This document shows positions 8,827 to 18,037 of a DNA stretch of 64,000 bases, one piece after another. A program made the position numbers and the translations under genes. The notes below the pieces were generated by a model. That model was not told where the DNA came from, made no database searches, and was given only the letters and a program-made list of their open reading frames with translations. The DNA is from JACCZX01 sp963807155 (GTDB lineage Bacteria > Pseudomonadota > Gammaproteobacteria > Burkholderiales > Burkholderiaceae_F). The stretch is taken from NCBI GenBank assembly GCA_963807155.1, contig CAWEAZ010000031.1:248001-312000 (forward strand), read 5' to 3'. Numbering within the stretch: the stretch's first letter is position 1; the number at the start of each line of letters is the position of its first letter.

Positions 8827-9742
8827 AGCCGAGGCTCTTTAGTGCACGCGCGTCATCGCTCCATCCGCGTCTAACGCGCACCCATACTTCGAGAAATACT
8901 GGTTTGCCAAGCATCTGCTCGATGTCAGCACGTGCGAGCCGCGAGATTTCGCGCAGCTTTGCACCGTCTTTGCCGATGACGATCGGCCTGTGCGCATCAC
9001 GCTCGACGATCAACGTCGCCGCGATCTGCGGCGTCGCTCGAGATTCGTCCCAACGATCGATCGTCACCGCAATTCCGTAAGGCAACTCATCGCCTAGCAG
9101 GCGGTACGCCTTTTCGCGCACCGATTCGGCCGCGAGAAAGCGAACGCTGCGATCGGTGTACTGCTCAGCGTCAAACAGCGGCAAACCATCGGGCAACAAC
9201 GGGCGAATTTCCTTCAAAAGATCGTCAAGCTGGCGCGATTTCTCTGCGCTGACCGGCACGATTGCCCGAAACGGATATCGCCGCATCGAATCGGCCATCA
9301 GTGGCAGCAGCTGTTCACGCTCAACCATTAGATCGGACTTGTTGATTGCCAGGATCACGTTGCCCGGTTCGTTGCCCGCTGATTGCGGCAGCAAAGCCAA
9401 CATCTGCTCGTCGCCTTCGGTCCAGCGACTGGCTTCGATCACGAGCACGACGGCATCGACATCCATCAGCGCCCCGGTGACTGTCGCATTCATTCGGCGA
9501 TTCAAGGCGCTACGGTGCTGGCGTTGAAAACCGGGTGTATCGACAAAGATGTACTGGGCATTGTCGTCTGTGCGAACGCCCAGCACACGGTCACGCGTCG
9601 TTTGTGGCTTGCGCGATGTAATGCTGACGTGCTCGCCGACCAGCGCGTTGACTAATGTCGACTTGCCGACATTAGGCCGTCCGATGATCGCGACCATGCC
9701 CACCGGACGCACCACCGCAGGTGCCACCAGCTCAGCTTGCAT
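8819..9742 (-). CDS. era: GTPase Era
   Basis: Era is a Ras-like GTPase that binds the 3' end of 16S rRNA and assists 30S maturation. The 307-residue product has the P-loop GRPNVGKST at 21-29, the DTPG switch II (FVDTPGFQ), NKSD and SAEK, then a C-terminal KH domain (VIGKDGAKLREISR). The ATG at 9742 was chosen because similarity starts just after it; the open frame continues upstream through the rnc 3' end without similarity. It lies four bases after rnc and overlaps recO. Confidence 0.96.
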   Translation of the reverse strand: MQAELVAPAVVRPVGMVAIIGRPNVGKSTLVNALVGEHVSITSRKPQTTRDRVLGVRTDDNAQYIFVDTPGFQRQHRSALNRRMNATVTGALMDVDAVVLVIEASRWTEGDEQMLALLPQSAGNEPGNVILAINKSDLMVEREQLLPLMADSMRRYPFRAIVPVSAEKSRQLDDLLKEIRPLLPDGLPLFDAEQYTDRSVRFLAAESVREKAYRLLGDELPYGIAVTIDRWDESRATPQIAATLIVERDAHRPIVIGKDGAKLREISRLARADIEQMLGKPVFLEVWVRVRRGWSDDARALKSLGYE

Positions 9743-9746
9743 CGCG

Positions 9747-10526
9747 TCAGGCAGCGGTTTGCGCGGCGTCGGCCGGCACGTTCGAATCGGCCGGAGGCAC
9801 CGCATCGTTCGCAGGCGCAGCGGCTTTCTTTCGCGAGCGCCGTCCAAGCTGCGCGATCGCGTGCTGTGCCGCTTCGAAAGCGAGCTTCGCCGCTGTTTGC
9901 TCGGCCGCCCGCCGGCTACGGCCGCTGCCGCGCACGCTGATCTCCAGCTTGGGGATCGCGCATTCGACCTCGAATTCCTGATTGTGCGCAGCGCCGCGTG
10001 TCTCAACCACGGTGTAGACCGGCAGCGCGATCCGCTTGCCCTGTAGGTATTCCTGTAACAGCGTTTTGCTGTCTTTCCCTAGTGTCTTCGGATCGACCGT
10101 CTTCAACACAGGCTCGAACAGCTTGCCGATCACCGTGCGGGCCGCGTCGAATCCCTGGTCGACGAAAATTGCGCCAAAAATCGCTTCCATCGTGTCAGCC
10201 AGGATCGATGGACGGCGAAACCCGCCACTTTTCATTTCGCCCTCGCCCAGCCGCATGAATTCCGAAAGCACGAGTTTTTCGGCGATGTCTGCGAGCGAAG
10301 ACTGCTTGACCAGATTGGAACGCAACCGCGACAAGTCGCCTTCGTTAAGGCGGCCGTACTTGGAGTACAACAAGTGCGCCACGGCGCAATTCAATATCGC
10401 GTCACCGAGAAACTCGAGACGCTCGTTGTGAACCGCGCCATGACTGCGGTGCGTAACGGCCTGTTCGATCAGCGTGCGCTGGACGAATTTGTAGCCGAGG
10501 CGCTCTTCAAGCGCCGCAAGGTCCAT
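9747..10526 (-). CDS. rnc: Ribonuclease III
   Basis: Double-strand-specific endoribonuclease that processes rRNA precursors and some mRNAs. The 259-residue product has the signature NERLEFLGDAIL with catalytic acidic residues Glu38 and Asp42, the second conserved stretch ADTMEAIFGAIF, and a C-terminal double-stranded-RNA-binding domain. After about residue 225 there is an alanine/proline-rich tail (AAAPANDAVPPADSNVPA) not found in E. coli. The operon order DUF4845-rnc-era-recO is typical of betaproteobacteria. The frame is intact. Confidence 0.96.
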   Translation of the reverse strand: MDLAALEERLGYKFVQRTLIEQAVTHRSHGAVHNERLEFLGDAILNCAVAHLLYSKYGRLNEGDLSRLRSNLVKQSSLADIAEKLVLSEFMRLGEGEMKSGGFRRPSILADTMEAIFGAIFVDQGFDAARTVIGKLFEPVLKTVDPKTLGKDSKTLLQEYLQGKRIALPVYTVVETRGAAHNQEFEVECAIPKLEISVRGSGRSRRAAEQTAAKLAFEAAQHAIAQLGRRSRKKAAAPANDAVPPADSNVPADAAQTAA

Positions 10527-10547
10527 CGCTAGCCCTGAGCGCGCACT

Positions 10548-10950
10548 CTACGGAACATCCCTGCGCTGCCGATCGCGCGTGGTGCCCGAAAAATCGATCA
10601 CCAGCGACACGTTGTCGGTGATCGGAACCTTCTTCGCGTACGCGTAGCTGATCACGATCCGGTCGCCCTCCTTCGTGATATCCAGATCAGTGCTCCTGAT
10701 CGACGTGATGTCGTCGATCGTCGCATGGCGGTCGAACGCCGCCGCGAATTGCAGGCACTGTTGAGCCTTCGTTCTTGATCTTCTGTACCGCGCGTTCGAT
10801 CGCGATGTATTCGACCACGGCGGGCACCACCTTGAACCCGAGCGCGATCAGTCCGACGACAATGAGGCCAACCAGAAACAGCCCGATCAGACTGAGCCCG
10901 CGCTGGCGCACGGATTGAACCGCCGCGGATGCCTGTGAAACCTTTGCCAT
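10548..10950 (-). CDS. DUF4845 membrane protein (one frameshift)
   Basis: Small protein with one N-terminal transmembrane helix (LIGLFLVGLIVVGLIALGF) after a short basic stretch, then a soluble part (VEYIAIERAVQKI). Near 10750 the frame moves by one base; the corrected C-terminus reads FDRHATIDDI, GDRIVISYAYAK and VSLVIDFSG and ends at a TAG at 10548. Proteins of this family sit between lepB and rnc in most betaproteobacteria; their function is not known to me. An extra G in the GGCGGCG run would explain the break. There are 42 bases to the lepB stop. Confidence 0.82.
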
Positions 10951-10992
10951 TAGTCATTTTTTTCAACATTTTCAAGGTTCTGCCGTCACCGG

Positions 10993-11886
10993 CTATCGAA
11001 AGCTCCCAATGCGGCCCATATTGCCAAAATTCATCCAGATGAAGAAGGCTCGACCGACAATGTTTTCGTCTGGTACGAATCCCCAAAAGCGGGAGTCCTC
11101 GCTGTTATCTCGATTGTCCCCCATCATGAAATAGTGCCCCGCGGGAACCTGGCACACCACCCCGCTCCCGCTGTATTGGCAAGCCCCGGGGTGGGTGTTA
11201 CCCGGCGCTTCCCGGCTCGTCCCCGCCGAGACCGAGTCGTCGACGATCAGCCGGTGAGACGTGTCGGCCAGCCGCTCGACGAACTGCGGGTAGCTGCGCA
11301 TCCGCTCGGCGTCGTAATACGGCTCGGTTTTCTGCAACGGCACAGGCTGACCATTGATCGTCAGCTGCTTATTGACGTACTCGATGCGGTCGCCAGGCAA
11401 GCCGACAACGCGCTTGATGTAGTCCTGAGAAGCATTCAGCGGGTAGCGGAACACCATCACGTCGCCGCGCTTCGGCTGGCCGAGTTCGACCACCTTCTTG
11501 TTGACGACCGGCAACCGAATTCCGTACTCGTACTTGTTGACCAGGATCAGATCGCCAATTTCCAGTGTTGGCACCATCGATCCCGACGGAATCCGAAACG
11601 GCTCGAACAAGAACGAGCGCAGCAAGAAAACCACCAGAATGACGGGAAAGAAGCTCGCCGTGTATTCGAGCCAGGCCGGTTGCCGCACGGCGCCGTCCTC
11701 GAGGCTCTTTCGCTCCTGCTCGACAATCGGTTCGTGCCGGTCAAGCGCCGCGCGGTTACGCGCATCGAAATCAGCCAGCAGACGCGCTGCCTTGGCTCTG
11801 CGTTGCGGACGAAATATCAGCTTGTCCGCTGCGTACAGCACGCCGGTGAACACCGTCAAAACAAAAAGAATCAGCGCGAAGTTCAT
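10993..11886 (-). CDS. lepB: Signal peptidase I
   Basis: Inner-membrane serine peptidase that removes Sec and Tat signal peptides. The 297-residue product begins with a transmembrane helix (FALILFVLTVFTGVLYAADK), has a second hydrophobic stretch near residue 80, then the catalytic serine in PSGSMVPTLEIGD and the catalytic lysine in DYIKRVVGLPGDR. The conserved GDNRDNSEDSRFWGFV box is near the C-terminus. The start overlaps the lepA stop, so lepA-lepB are coupled. The frame is intact. Confidence 0.96.
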   Translation of the reverse strand: MNFALILFVLTVFTGVLYAADKLIFRPQRRAKAARLLADFDARNRAALDRHEPIVEQERKSLEDGAVRQPAWLEYTASFFPVILVVFLLRSFLFEPFRIPSGSMVPTLEIGDLILVNKYEYGIRLPVVNKKVVELGQPKRGDVMVFRYPLNASQDYIKRVVGLPGDRIEYVNKQLTINGQPVPLQKTEPYYDAERMRSYPQFVERLADTSHRLIVDDSVSAGTSREAPGNTHPGACQYSGSGVVCQVPAGHYFMMGDNRDNSEDSRFWGFVPDENIVGRAFFIWMNFGNMGRIGSFR

Positions 11887-13676
11887 TTTTCGTCTACTTG
11901 CAGGATGGCCAGAAATGCCTCCTGTGGAATCTCAACCGTGCCGACCTGCTTCATTCGTTTCTTTCCCGCTTTTTGCTTTTCGAGCAGCTTTTTCTTGCGC
12001 GTGATGTCGCCGCCGTAGCACTTTGCAAGAACATTCTTGCGCAGCGCCTTGACGTTTTCGCGCGCGATGATGTTGGCGCCAATGGCGGCCTGGATCGCGA
12101 CGTCGTACATCTGGCGCGGTATCAGCTGGCGCATCTTGGCCGCAATCTCACGCCCACGATATGGTGCGTTGACCCGGTGAACGATCGCAGACAGGGCGTC
12201 GACACGGTCGCCGTTGATCAGCATATCGACCCTGACGACGTCGGCCGATCGGTATTCCTTGAACGCATAGTCCATCGAAGCGTAGCCGCGCGACACCGAT
12301 TTAAGCCGGTCAAAAAAGTCGAGGACGATTTCCGCCAGCGGCAGATCGTAGGTCAGATGCACCTGTCGCCCGTGATACGCCATATTGGTCTGCACGCCCC
12401 GCTTGCCGGTCGCCAGTGTGATTACCGGCCCGACATACTCCTGCGGCACGAAAATCGTCACACTGACGATCGGCTCGCGAATTTCCTCGATACGCGCCGG
12501 GTCCGGCAGCTTCGAGGGATTCTCGACCGAAAGCACGGTGCCGTCGCGCAGCACGACTTCGTACACGACCGAAGGCGCGGTGGTAATCAGCGCCATGTCG
12601 TATTCACGCTCGAGCCGCTCCTGAACAATGTCCATGTGCAGCAAACCGAGAAATCCGGCACGGAAACCGAAACCAAGCGCCTGCGAAACCTCGGGCTCGA
12701 AGTGCAGAGCTGAGTCGTTCAGCTGCAGCTTGGTCAGCGCATCACGCAGCGCTTCGTATTGATTGGCCTCGACGGGAAACAAGCCTGCGAACACCTGCGG
12801 CTTCGCTTCCTTAAAGCCCGGCAGCGGCAGCGTCGCCGGCTTCGCGGCGAGCGTTATCGTGTCGCCAACATGCGCATCGCGAAGCTCCTTGATTCCTGCG
12901 ATGACGAAACCCACCGCACCCGCTGACAGCTCTTCCCGTGCGCGCGACTTCGGCGTGAATACGCCGACTTGCTCGACCATATGCGTGGCACCGCTCGCCA
13001 TCAACAGAATCTTGTCGCGCGGACGCAGCACGCCGTTAAAGACACGAACCAGCACGACCACACCGACGTAGTTGTCGAACCAAGAATCGATGATCAGCGC
13101 TTGTAGCGGCGCTTCTGCGTCGCCCTTCGGCGGCGGAACGCGCTCGATAATGCGCTGCAGAATCTCCTCGATACCTTGCCCGGTCTTCGCGCTGATGCGA
13201 ATCGCGTCCGTAGCATCCAGGCCGATCACGTCCTCGATCTCGGCCGCGGCCTGATCGGGGTTCGCAGACGGCAAATCCATCTTATTCAGCACCGGCAGCA
13301 CTTCGACTCCGAGCTCGAGTGCTGTGTAGCAATTGGCCACCGTTTGAGCTTCGACTCCCTGAGTGGCGTCGACCACCAACAACGCGCCTTCGCAGGCGGA
13401 CAGCGACCGGCTCACTTCGTATGAGAAATCGACGTGGCCGGGCGTATCGATCAGGTTCAGGTTGTACTTGCCGCCATCGGCTGCTGTGTATTCGAGCGCC
13501 GCGGTTTGCGCTTTGATCGTGATACCGCGTTCGCGCTCCAAGTCCATCGAATCAAGCACCTGCGCTTCCATTTCGCGATCGCTTAACCCCCCGCAGCGCT
13601 GAATCAGGCGGTCGGCCAGCGTCGATTTGCCGTGGTCGATATGGGCGATGATCGAAAAGTTGCGGATGTGGCGCAT
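11883..13676 (-). CDS. lepA: Elongation factor 4 (LepA)
   Basis: Ribosome-associated translational GTPase that can back-translocate or assist 30S biogenesis. The 597-residue product shows G1 AHIDHGKSTLADRL, the G2/G3 area ERERGITIK and DTPGHVDF, the G4 NKMD, and the LepA-specific C-terminal domain (DYAFKEYR, KKKLLEKQKAGKKRM). Length is as expected and the frame is intact. It is transcribed with lepB downstream. A strong terminator (13685-13716) separates it from degP upstream, so it must have its own promoter or receive read-through. Confidence 0.97.
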   Translation of the reverse strand: MRHIRNFSIIAHIDHGKSTLADRLIQRCGGLSDREMEAQVLDSMDLERERGITIKAQTAALEYTAADGGKYNLNLIDTPGHVDFSYEVSRSLSACEGALLVVDATQGVEAQTVANCYTALELGVEVLPVLNKMDLPSANPDQAAAEIEDVIGLDATDAIRISAKTGQGIEEILQRIIERVPPPKGDAEAPLQALIIDSWFDNYVGVVVLVRVFNGVLRPRDKILLMASGATHMVEQVGVFTPKSRAREELSAGAVGFVIAGIKELRDAHVGDTITLAAKPATLPLPGFKEAKPQVFAGLFPVEANQYEALRDALTKLQLNDSALHFEPEVSQALGFGFRAGFLGLLHMDIVQERLEREYDMALITTAPSVVYEVVLRDGTVLSVENPSKLPDPARIEEIREPIVSVTIFVPQEYVGPVITLATGKRGVQTNMAYHGRQVHLTYDLPLAEIVLDFFDRLKSVSRGYASMDYAFKEYRSADVVRVDMLINGDRVDALSAIVHRVNAPYRGREIAAKMRQLIPRQMYDVAIQAAIGANIIARENVKALRKNVLAKCYGGDITRKKKLLEKQKAGKKRMKQVGTVEIPQEAFLAILQVDEK

Positions 13677-13684
13677 CAGGGACC

Positions 13685-13716
13685 AATAAAAAGGGGGTGG
13701 CCGTTAAGACACCCCC
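13685..13716 (-). terminator. Rho-independent terminator after degP/mucD
   Basis: On the minus strand a perfect seven-base stem GGGGGTG/CACCCCC with a ten-base loop is followed by TTTTTATT. It lies about 50 bases after the degP stop and just before the lepA start. Confidence 0.85.
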
Positions 13717-13766
13717 TCGGTTGGGCGCGGATTTTACCGCGCTGCGGCAAGCTTGGTTTGCCTGTA

Positions 13767-15242
13767 CTACCGGCGAATGATCACGAAGCGCGTCGCGTCG
13801 CCACGCTTGACCAGTACCGCCACATCGCGCTTCGCATCGAGTTTGGCCACTGCATCGTTGAATTGGCGCGTATTTTGCACATCAACGTTGTTTAGTTGCA
13901 GGATCAAGTCGCCTGTTCGCACTCCGGACCCCGCAGCCAACCCTTCGGCGACGTCGACCTGCACGCCACCGCGAAGGCCGAGTTCTTTTAGTCGTTCGGC
14001 GGAGACGTCGGACACGGCAAGGCCCAACACATTGGCTGCCGCGCCGGGCTTCGGTGCATCCGGCCCGCGAGCACTGGCTACGCGCTCGGCAGGCAATTCA
14101 ACGACCGTGATCGGCAGTTCACGCTGGCTTCCTTTGCGAAACACGGTCATGTTCACCGCAGAACCCGGTTTGGTGCTACCGACGACCCGCGGCAGATCGC
14201 TGGCACGCTCGATCGGACGGCCATCAAACCGCAAGATCACGTCGCCGGCCTCCACACCCGCTTTCTGCGCTGGACCGTCCTTGTCGACACTCGTGACCAC
14301 GGCCCCCTGTGGCTTCGCAAGGCCGATCGCAGTTGCCACTTCACGCGAAACAGCCTCAATGCCGACGCCGATGCGCCCGCGGATAACGCGTCCGGACGAG
14401 CGCAACTGCTGCTGCACGTTGTTTGCTTCGTCGATCGGTATCGCGAACGAGATACCGTTATAGGCGCCGGACGTAGTGAAGATCTGCGAGTTAATGCCGA
14501 CGACTTCGCCCCGCATGTTGATCAGCGGTCCGCCCGAGTTGCCCGGGTTGACCGCAACGTCGGTCTGAATGAACGGCAGAAAATCGCCGGTATCACGCGA
14601 CTTCGCGCTAACGATGCCGGCGGTGACCGTGTTCTCCAGCCCGAATGGCGATCCGATAGCGATCACCCATTCGCCGACACGAAGCTTGTTGGGGTCGCCC
14701 ATGCGCACCACAGGCAAGCCGGTCGCTTCGACCTTGAGTAGCGCCACATCGGTGCGCGTATCGGCGCCAATCACCTTGGCCTTGAACTCACGACGGTCTG
14801 ACAGGGTCACCGTGATGTCGTCCGCCCCACGCACCACGTGCGCATTGGTCATCACGTAGCCGTCCGGCGACAAGATGAATCCCGAGCCCAGCCCGCGCGG
14901 AACGTCGCGCGGCGGCGCAGGCTGTCGAGGACCCTGGCGTGGTTGCGGTTGCTGCGGAGGATTCGGGAAGAAACGACGGAAAAATTCGAACATCGGATCG
15001 TTTTCGTCGATGTCCGGAAACGGCAATGCGCTCTGCCCGGCGCCGGCCCGGGCCGTTGTGCGAACACCGACGACTGATGGCCCGACACGGTCGGCCAGAT
15101 CGGCGAAATCCGGCAGCACCTGGACCGGCGCAGTGCCGACAGTCGGCTGCGCCGACACGTCCGAAGTGAACTGCGGCACCGACGTGATCGCCAACACGCC
15201 GAGTGCCAAGGCGAAGACTGCAACAGCGAACCTGCGAACCAT
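13767..15242 (-). CDS. DegP/MucD-type periplasmic serine protease
   Basis: HtrA-family protease/chaperone that degrades misfolded envelope proteins. The 491-residue product has a signal peptide (FAVAVFALALGVLAITSV), a trypsin-like domain with the triad His in TNAHVV, Asp in TRTDVALL and Ser in NPGNSGGPL, then two PDZ domains (GVGIEAVSREVA and LGLRGGVQV). A proline/glutamine-rich insert (PPQQPQPRQGPRQPAPPR) lies before the protease domain, as in MucD and DegQ relatives. It is the last gene of the rpoE-rseA-rseB-degP unit, which suggests sigma-E control. A terminator follows it. Confidence 0.94.
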   Translation of the reverse strand: MVRRFAVAVFALALGVLAITSVPQFTSDVSAQPTVGTAPVQVLPDFADLADRVGPSVVGVRTTARAGAGQSALPFPDIDENDPMFEFFRRFFPNPPQQPQPRQGPRQPAPPRDVPRGLGSGFILSPDGYVMTNAHVVRGADDITVTLSDRREFKAKVIGADTRTDVALLKVEATGLPVVRMGDPNKLRVGEWVIAIGSPFGLENTVTAGIVSAKSRDTGDFLPFIQTDVAVNPGNSGGPLINMRGEVVGINSQIFTTSGAYNGISFAIPIDEANNVQQQLRSSGRVIRGRIGVGIEAVSREVATAIGLAKPQGAVVTSVDKDGPAQKAGVEAGDVILRFDGRPIERASDLPRVVGSTKPGSAVNMTVFRKGSQRELPITVVELPAERVASARGPDAPKPGAAANVLGLAVSDVSAERLKELGLRGGVQVDVAEGLAAGSGVRTGDLILQLNNVDVQNTRQFNDAVAKLDAKRDVAVLVKRGDATRFVIIRR

Positions 15243-15276
15243 GCTCTATTCCCCTAATGAAAGATTCGGCGCGCGA

Positions 15277-16332
15277 CTATCGCGCACCGCGAAATTCGAC
15301 CGACCCCGCAACAGAGCGCACAGTCGATGGCGGCACTTCACCCACTACCGTCACCAGCGAGTCTCCCACCCGGCGTGAAAACGCAGAGGTAGGCCCATGA
15401 ATCTGTAATGCATCGCCGGATGGCATCTGCGACGCCGCGCCAGGTGCCGATAACAGCGAATGCGGCTCGATGAAAACAGACACCGTAGCAAGCCCGTCCG
15501 AAAACACCGCCTGCATCGCATCCGAGCCTCCGATGCGACGCGCAACCTCACGCGTCTTCCGAAAGCCCGCGGGCGCCGGCACAAGCCACCCGTGCTGCGA
15601 CAAATCGGCCTTGCGATAGTCGCTGCGCTCAACCGACCAGCCCTCGGTTGACCACGACGGGCGCAGTTTCGCGCGATCGATTTTCTCGCCGATGCGAATA
15701 TCGGTAAAGGCAATCTGCTCAATCACTTCGCGCCGCTCATTAAGCGTCTGCGCGCGAAGCAACAGACCGCTCGCACGATCCACCCAAAGGCGATAGCCAT
15801 AGCGCGCGCTATCTTTGGGCTCGAGCGTCAGCATCTGACATTCGATTCCAGCGACGCGCTCGATATCACCCAGCTTCAGTGTGTAGCGCTCAAGAATCTC
15901 TTCCGGGGACGCACTGGAAAGTCCCGGAAACGATTCATCGACATTGCGATGCTCGACAACGATGCGGCGCGTTTCCGGAATGAAGCATTGCACCTGGTCG
16001 CTGGCACTGGAGCGGCGGCGAATGTATTCGCGCGGCTTGCCATCGAGCGTCTGGATGCGCTCATGAGACTGCGTACCATCGAACAGATGCGTGATCCGCG
16101 ACGACCGCATCTCGCCACTTGACTGATACACAACCGTACCCTGGTAGTTAACGCGTTGCGCGGCCTGCCGTACCGCCTGTATCCACTGCACGTCCGTGCG
16201 CGCCCGCGACTCTTGCGCAATAGCAGCGCTTCCTAATAGGGCACCCGTTGCAACGACCAGCGTGCTGGCGAGGCCGCGCATACGGTCTGCGGAGTTCCTG
16301 TGCGCTCTGACGGCGACTGCCTGCACGATCAA
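15277..16332 (-). CDS. rseB: Sigma-E factor regulatory protein RseB/MucB
   Basis: Periplasmic protein that binds the periplasmic part of the anti-sigma factor RseA and protects it from cleavage. The 351-residue product has a signal peptide (the ATG within ADRMRGLASTLVV may be the true start), an N-terminal lipoprotein-localisation-like domain (VNYQGTVVYQSSGEMRSSRI) and the C-terminal MucB/RseB domain (HGWLVPAPAGFRK, AVFSDGLATVSVFIE). Its first codon overlaps the rseA stop. The frame is intact. Confidence 0.92.
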   Translation of the reverse strand: MIVQAVAVRAHRNSADRMRGLASTLVVATGALLGSAAIAQESRARTDVQWIQAVRQAAQRVNYQGTVVYQSSGEMRSSRITHLFDGTQSHERIQTLDGKPREYIRRRSSASDQVQCFIPETRRIVVEHRNVDESFPGLSSASPEEILERYTLKLGDIERVAGIECQMLTLEPKDSARYGYRLWVDRASGLLLRAQTLNERREVIEQIAFTDIRIGEKIDRAKLRPSWSTEGWSVERSDYRKADLSQHGWLVPAPAGFRKTREVARRIGGSDAMQAVFSDGLATVSVFIEPHSLLSAPGAASQMPSGDALQIHGPTSAFSRRVGDSLVTVVGEVPPSTVRSVAGSVEFRGAR

Positions 16333-16901
16333 CGATCCTCAGCCGAACGCAGATAGACGGTCGCGCGGGGAACCACGGAATTGCCGATCAATTCGCGATG
16401 AGCTGCGAGGTATGGATTGAACGAGGGGCTAAGCCCGCGCGCGTTAACTATTGTGGGCAGCGATTTTTGCGCGGCCACTTCGATCGCAGCGGGCGGTGAA
16501 TTTTTAGCGACGGAAACGGTTTCGGGCGCCCGCATCAGCGGCACCGCGATAAACGCAACCGCCGCCGCCGAAGCGGCCACCGCGAGGCCGGGCATCCAGT
16601 AGCGGCGCAACCCCGATGCAGTGTGAGTCGTACGCGGCGCCAACACCGTCGGCTCGGCTGAAATGACGGCCGCCACGCGCGCACAAAAATCCATCGCGTC
16701 GCACGCGGCGACTTCGTCGGATCGCAGCGCATCACCGACACGATGCAGCTCATGCCAATGACGCCGCAGCGCCGGGTCGGCGCACAACGCCGCAATCGCC
16801 GCCGCCGCTTCGCTTCGATCCATCTCACCGTCGAGCAAGACCGAAATGTGCTCGACCGTCAGACTCGCAGTCACCTCACTTATTGCAGTTTGCTTGATCA
16901 T
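16329..16901 (-). CDS. rseA: Anti-sigma-E factor RseA/MucA
   Basis: Single-pass inner-membrane anti-sigma factor. The N-terminal cytoplasmic domain (ISVLLDGEMDRSEA, HELHRVGDALRSDE) binds the sigma factor. A transmembrane helix near residue 105 (MPGLAVAASAAAVAFIAVPL) is followed by a short periplasmic tail for RseB and site-1 cleavage. It is 190 residues, normal for MucA-like proteins. It sits between rpoE (four bases upstream) and rseB (overlapping), the classical autoregulated arrangement. Confidence 0.92.
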   Translation of the reverse strand: MIKQTAISEVTASLTVEHISVLLDGEMDRSEAAAAIAALCADPALRRHWHELHRVGDALRSDEVAACDAMDFCARVAAVISAEPTVLAPRTTHTASGLRRYWMPGLAVAASAAAVAFIAVPLMRAPETVSVAKNSPPAAIEVAAQKSLPTIVNARGLSPSFNPYLAAHRELIGNSVVPRATVYLRSAEDR

Positions 16902-16905
16902 TTAC

Positions 16906-17505
16906 TCACCAGCGCTTGTCTTTCGCTATGTCCAAAATCGGCCTCAATTCGAGCGCGATTGCTTCGCGAGCGCGAAAAATACGCGATCGCACCGTGCCGA
17001 TTGGACACTGCATCGACTCGGCAATTTCCTCGTAACTCAATCCTTCCAGTTCACGCAGCACGATCGCCGTGCGCAAATCTTCCGGCAACTGATCGATCGC
17101 CCGGTTGACCGCCTCGCCGACCTGCTTGGTCACTAGCATCGAATCCGGCGTGTTCAGGTCTCTTAGGTGGTCGCCGTCGTCAAAAGTTTCAGCATCTTCG
17201 ACATCTGCCTGCGTGGAAGTCGGCGCCCGGCGGCCCTGCGACACTAAATAATTTTTGGCGGTGTTTATCGCGATTCGGTACAGCCACGTATAAAAGGCAC
17301 TGTCGCCGCGGAAGTTCGGCAGCGCTCGGTACGCCTTAACGAACGCCTCCTGAGCAACGTCTTCAATCTCTGCAGAATCCCGTATCAGGCGGGAAAGCAG
17401 GCGAAAAATCTTGCGCTGATACTTGACGACGAGCAGGTCGAATGCAGCCTTATCCCCGCGCTGCACGCGCTCGACCAGCTGCTGATCGATCTCCCGATCA
17501 GACAT
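16906..17505 (-). CDS. rpoE: RNA polymerase sigma factor RpoE/AlgU
   Basis: Extracytoplasmic-function sigma factor of the envelope stress response. The 199-residue product has region 2 (FDLLVVKYQRKIF, DVAQEAFVKAYRAL, FYTWLYRIAINTAKNYL) and region 4 (LPEDLRTAIVLRELEGLSYE, IGTVRSRIFRAR), close to E. coli RpoE. Together with rseA, rseB and degP it forms one complete sigma-E unit. The frame is intact. Confidence 0.97.
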   Translation of the reverse strand: MSDREIDQQLVERVQRGDKAAFDLLVVKYQRKIFRLLSRLIRDSAEIEDVAQEAFVKAYRALPNFRGDSAFYTWLYRIAINTAKNYLVSQGRRAPTSTQADVEDAETFDDGDHLRDLNTPDSMLVTKQVGEAVNRAIDQLPEDLRTAIVLRELEGLSYEEIAESMQCPIGTVRSRIFRAREAIALELRPILDIAKDKRW

Positions 17506-17536
17506 GCTGCCAGCCCCGACTCACGCCATGCACGCG

Positions 17537-18033
17537 TCAGTGATCCACTGAATTGGCGCGGTTATTCGGTGCTGCCCTTCGGTCATCGTCGCTCGGCATT
17601 GCCCTCCCCCAGCGTAGGTGGACCCAAAGCTGCCGATAGGTCGATTGCGGCAGCGAATCCGGCCAGATCGCTATCAACATGGTGCCGCGCCGCAAGCTTA
17701 TCAACCACGGGGAGGCGAACGCTACGTGAATTGTGGGCACCGAGCCTGGGCCCGACACGTCGATGTTCGATGCATCGCGTTCGCGCAGCTTGATCTCACC
17801 GAGCGACGAAACACCGACTTCGAGCGATCCGCCCGTGCGAGGTCGCATCGCAACACCAGGCGCCAAGCGCCCCAGCAGCCTGCTAGCAACAGCAGGGTGC
17901 AGGCTAAATGGATCGGACGCGAACGCGGCGGCCAGCAGGGCCGCACAGGAGACTGAGCGCAATCGCCGAGTCCCACCCGGCGCCATTGCCGTGCGCGCGA
18001 TGATGGCTGCAGCGTGGCCCATGGCACCAGCAA
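17537..18033 (-). CDS. YgfX/CptA-like small membrane protein, frame-disrupted (tentative)
   Basis: No single frame gives a convincing protein, but pieces from two frames resemble YgfX-family proteins. A hydrophobic hairpin (IHLACTLLLLAGCWGAWRLV) is read in one frame at about 17860-17940, and the C-terminal part (ASPWLISLRRG, IAIWPDSLPQSTYRQLWVHL, RW) in another, ending at 17537. The phase change equals two one-base insertions. Relatives in betaproteobacteria lie between fabF and rpoE, as here. The stop is 31 bases before rpoE. It could instead be an unrelated 161-residue protein read wholly in the second frame. Confidence 0.45.
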
Positions 18034-18037
18034 GTTG

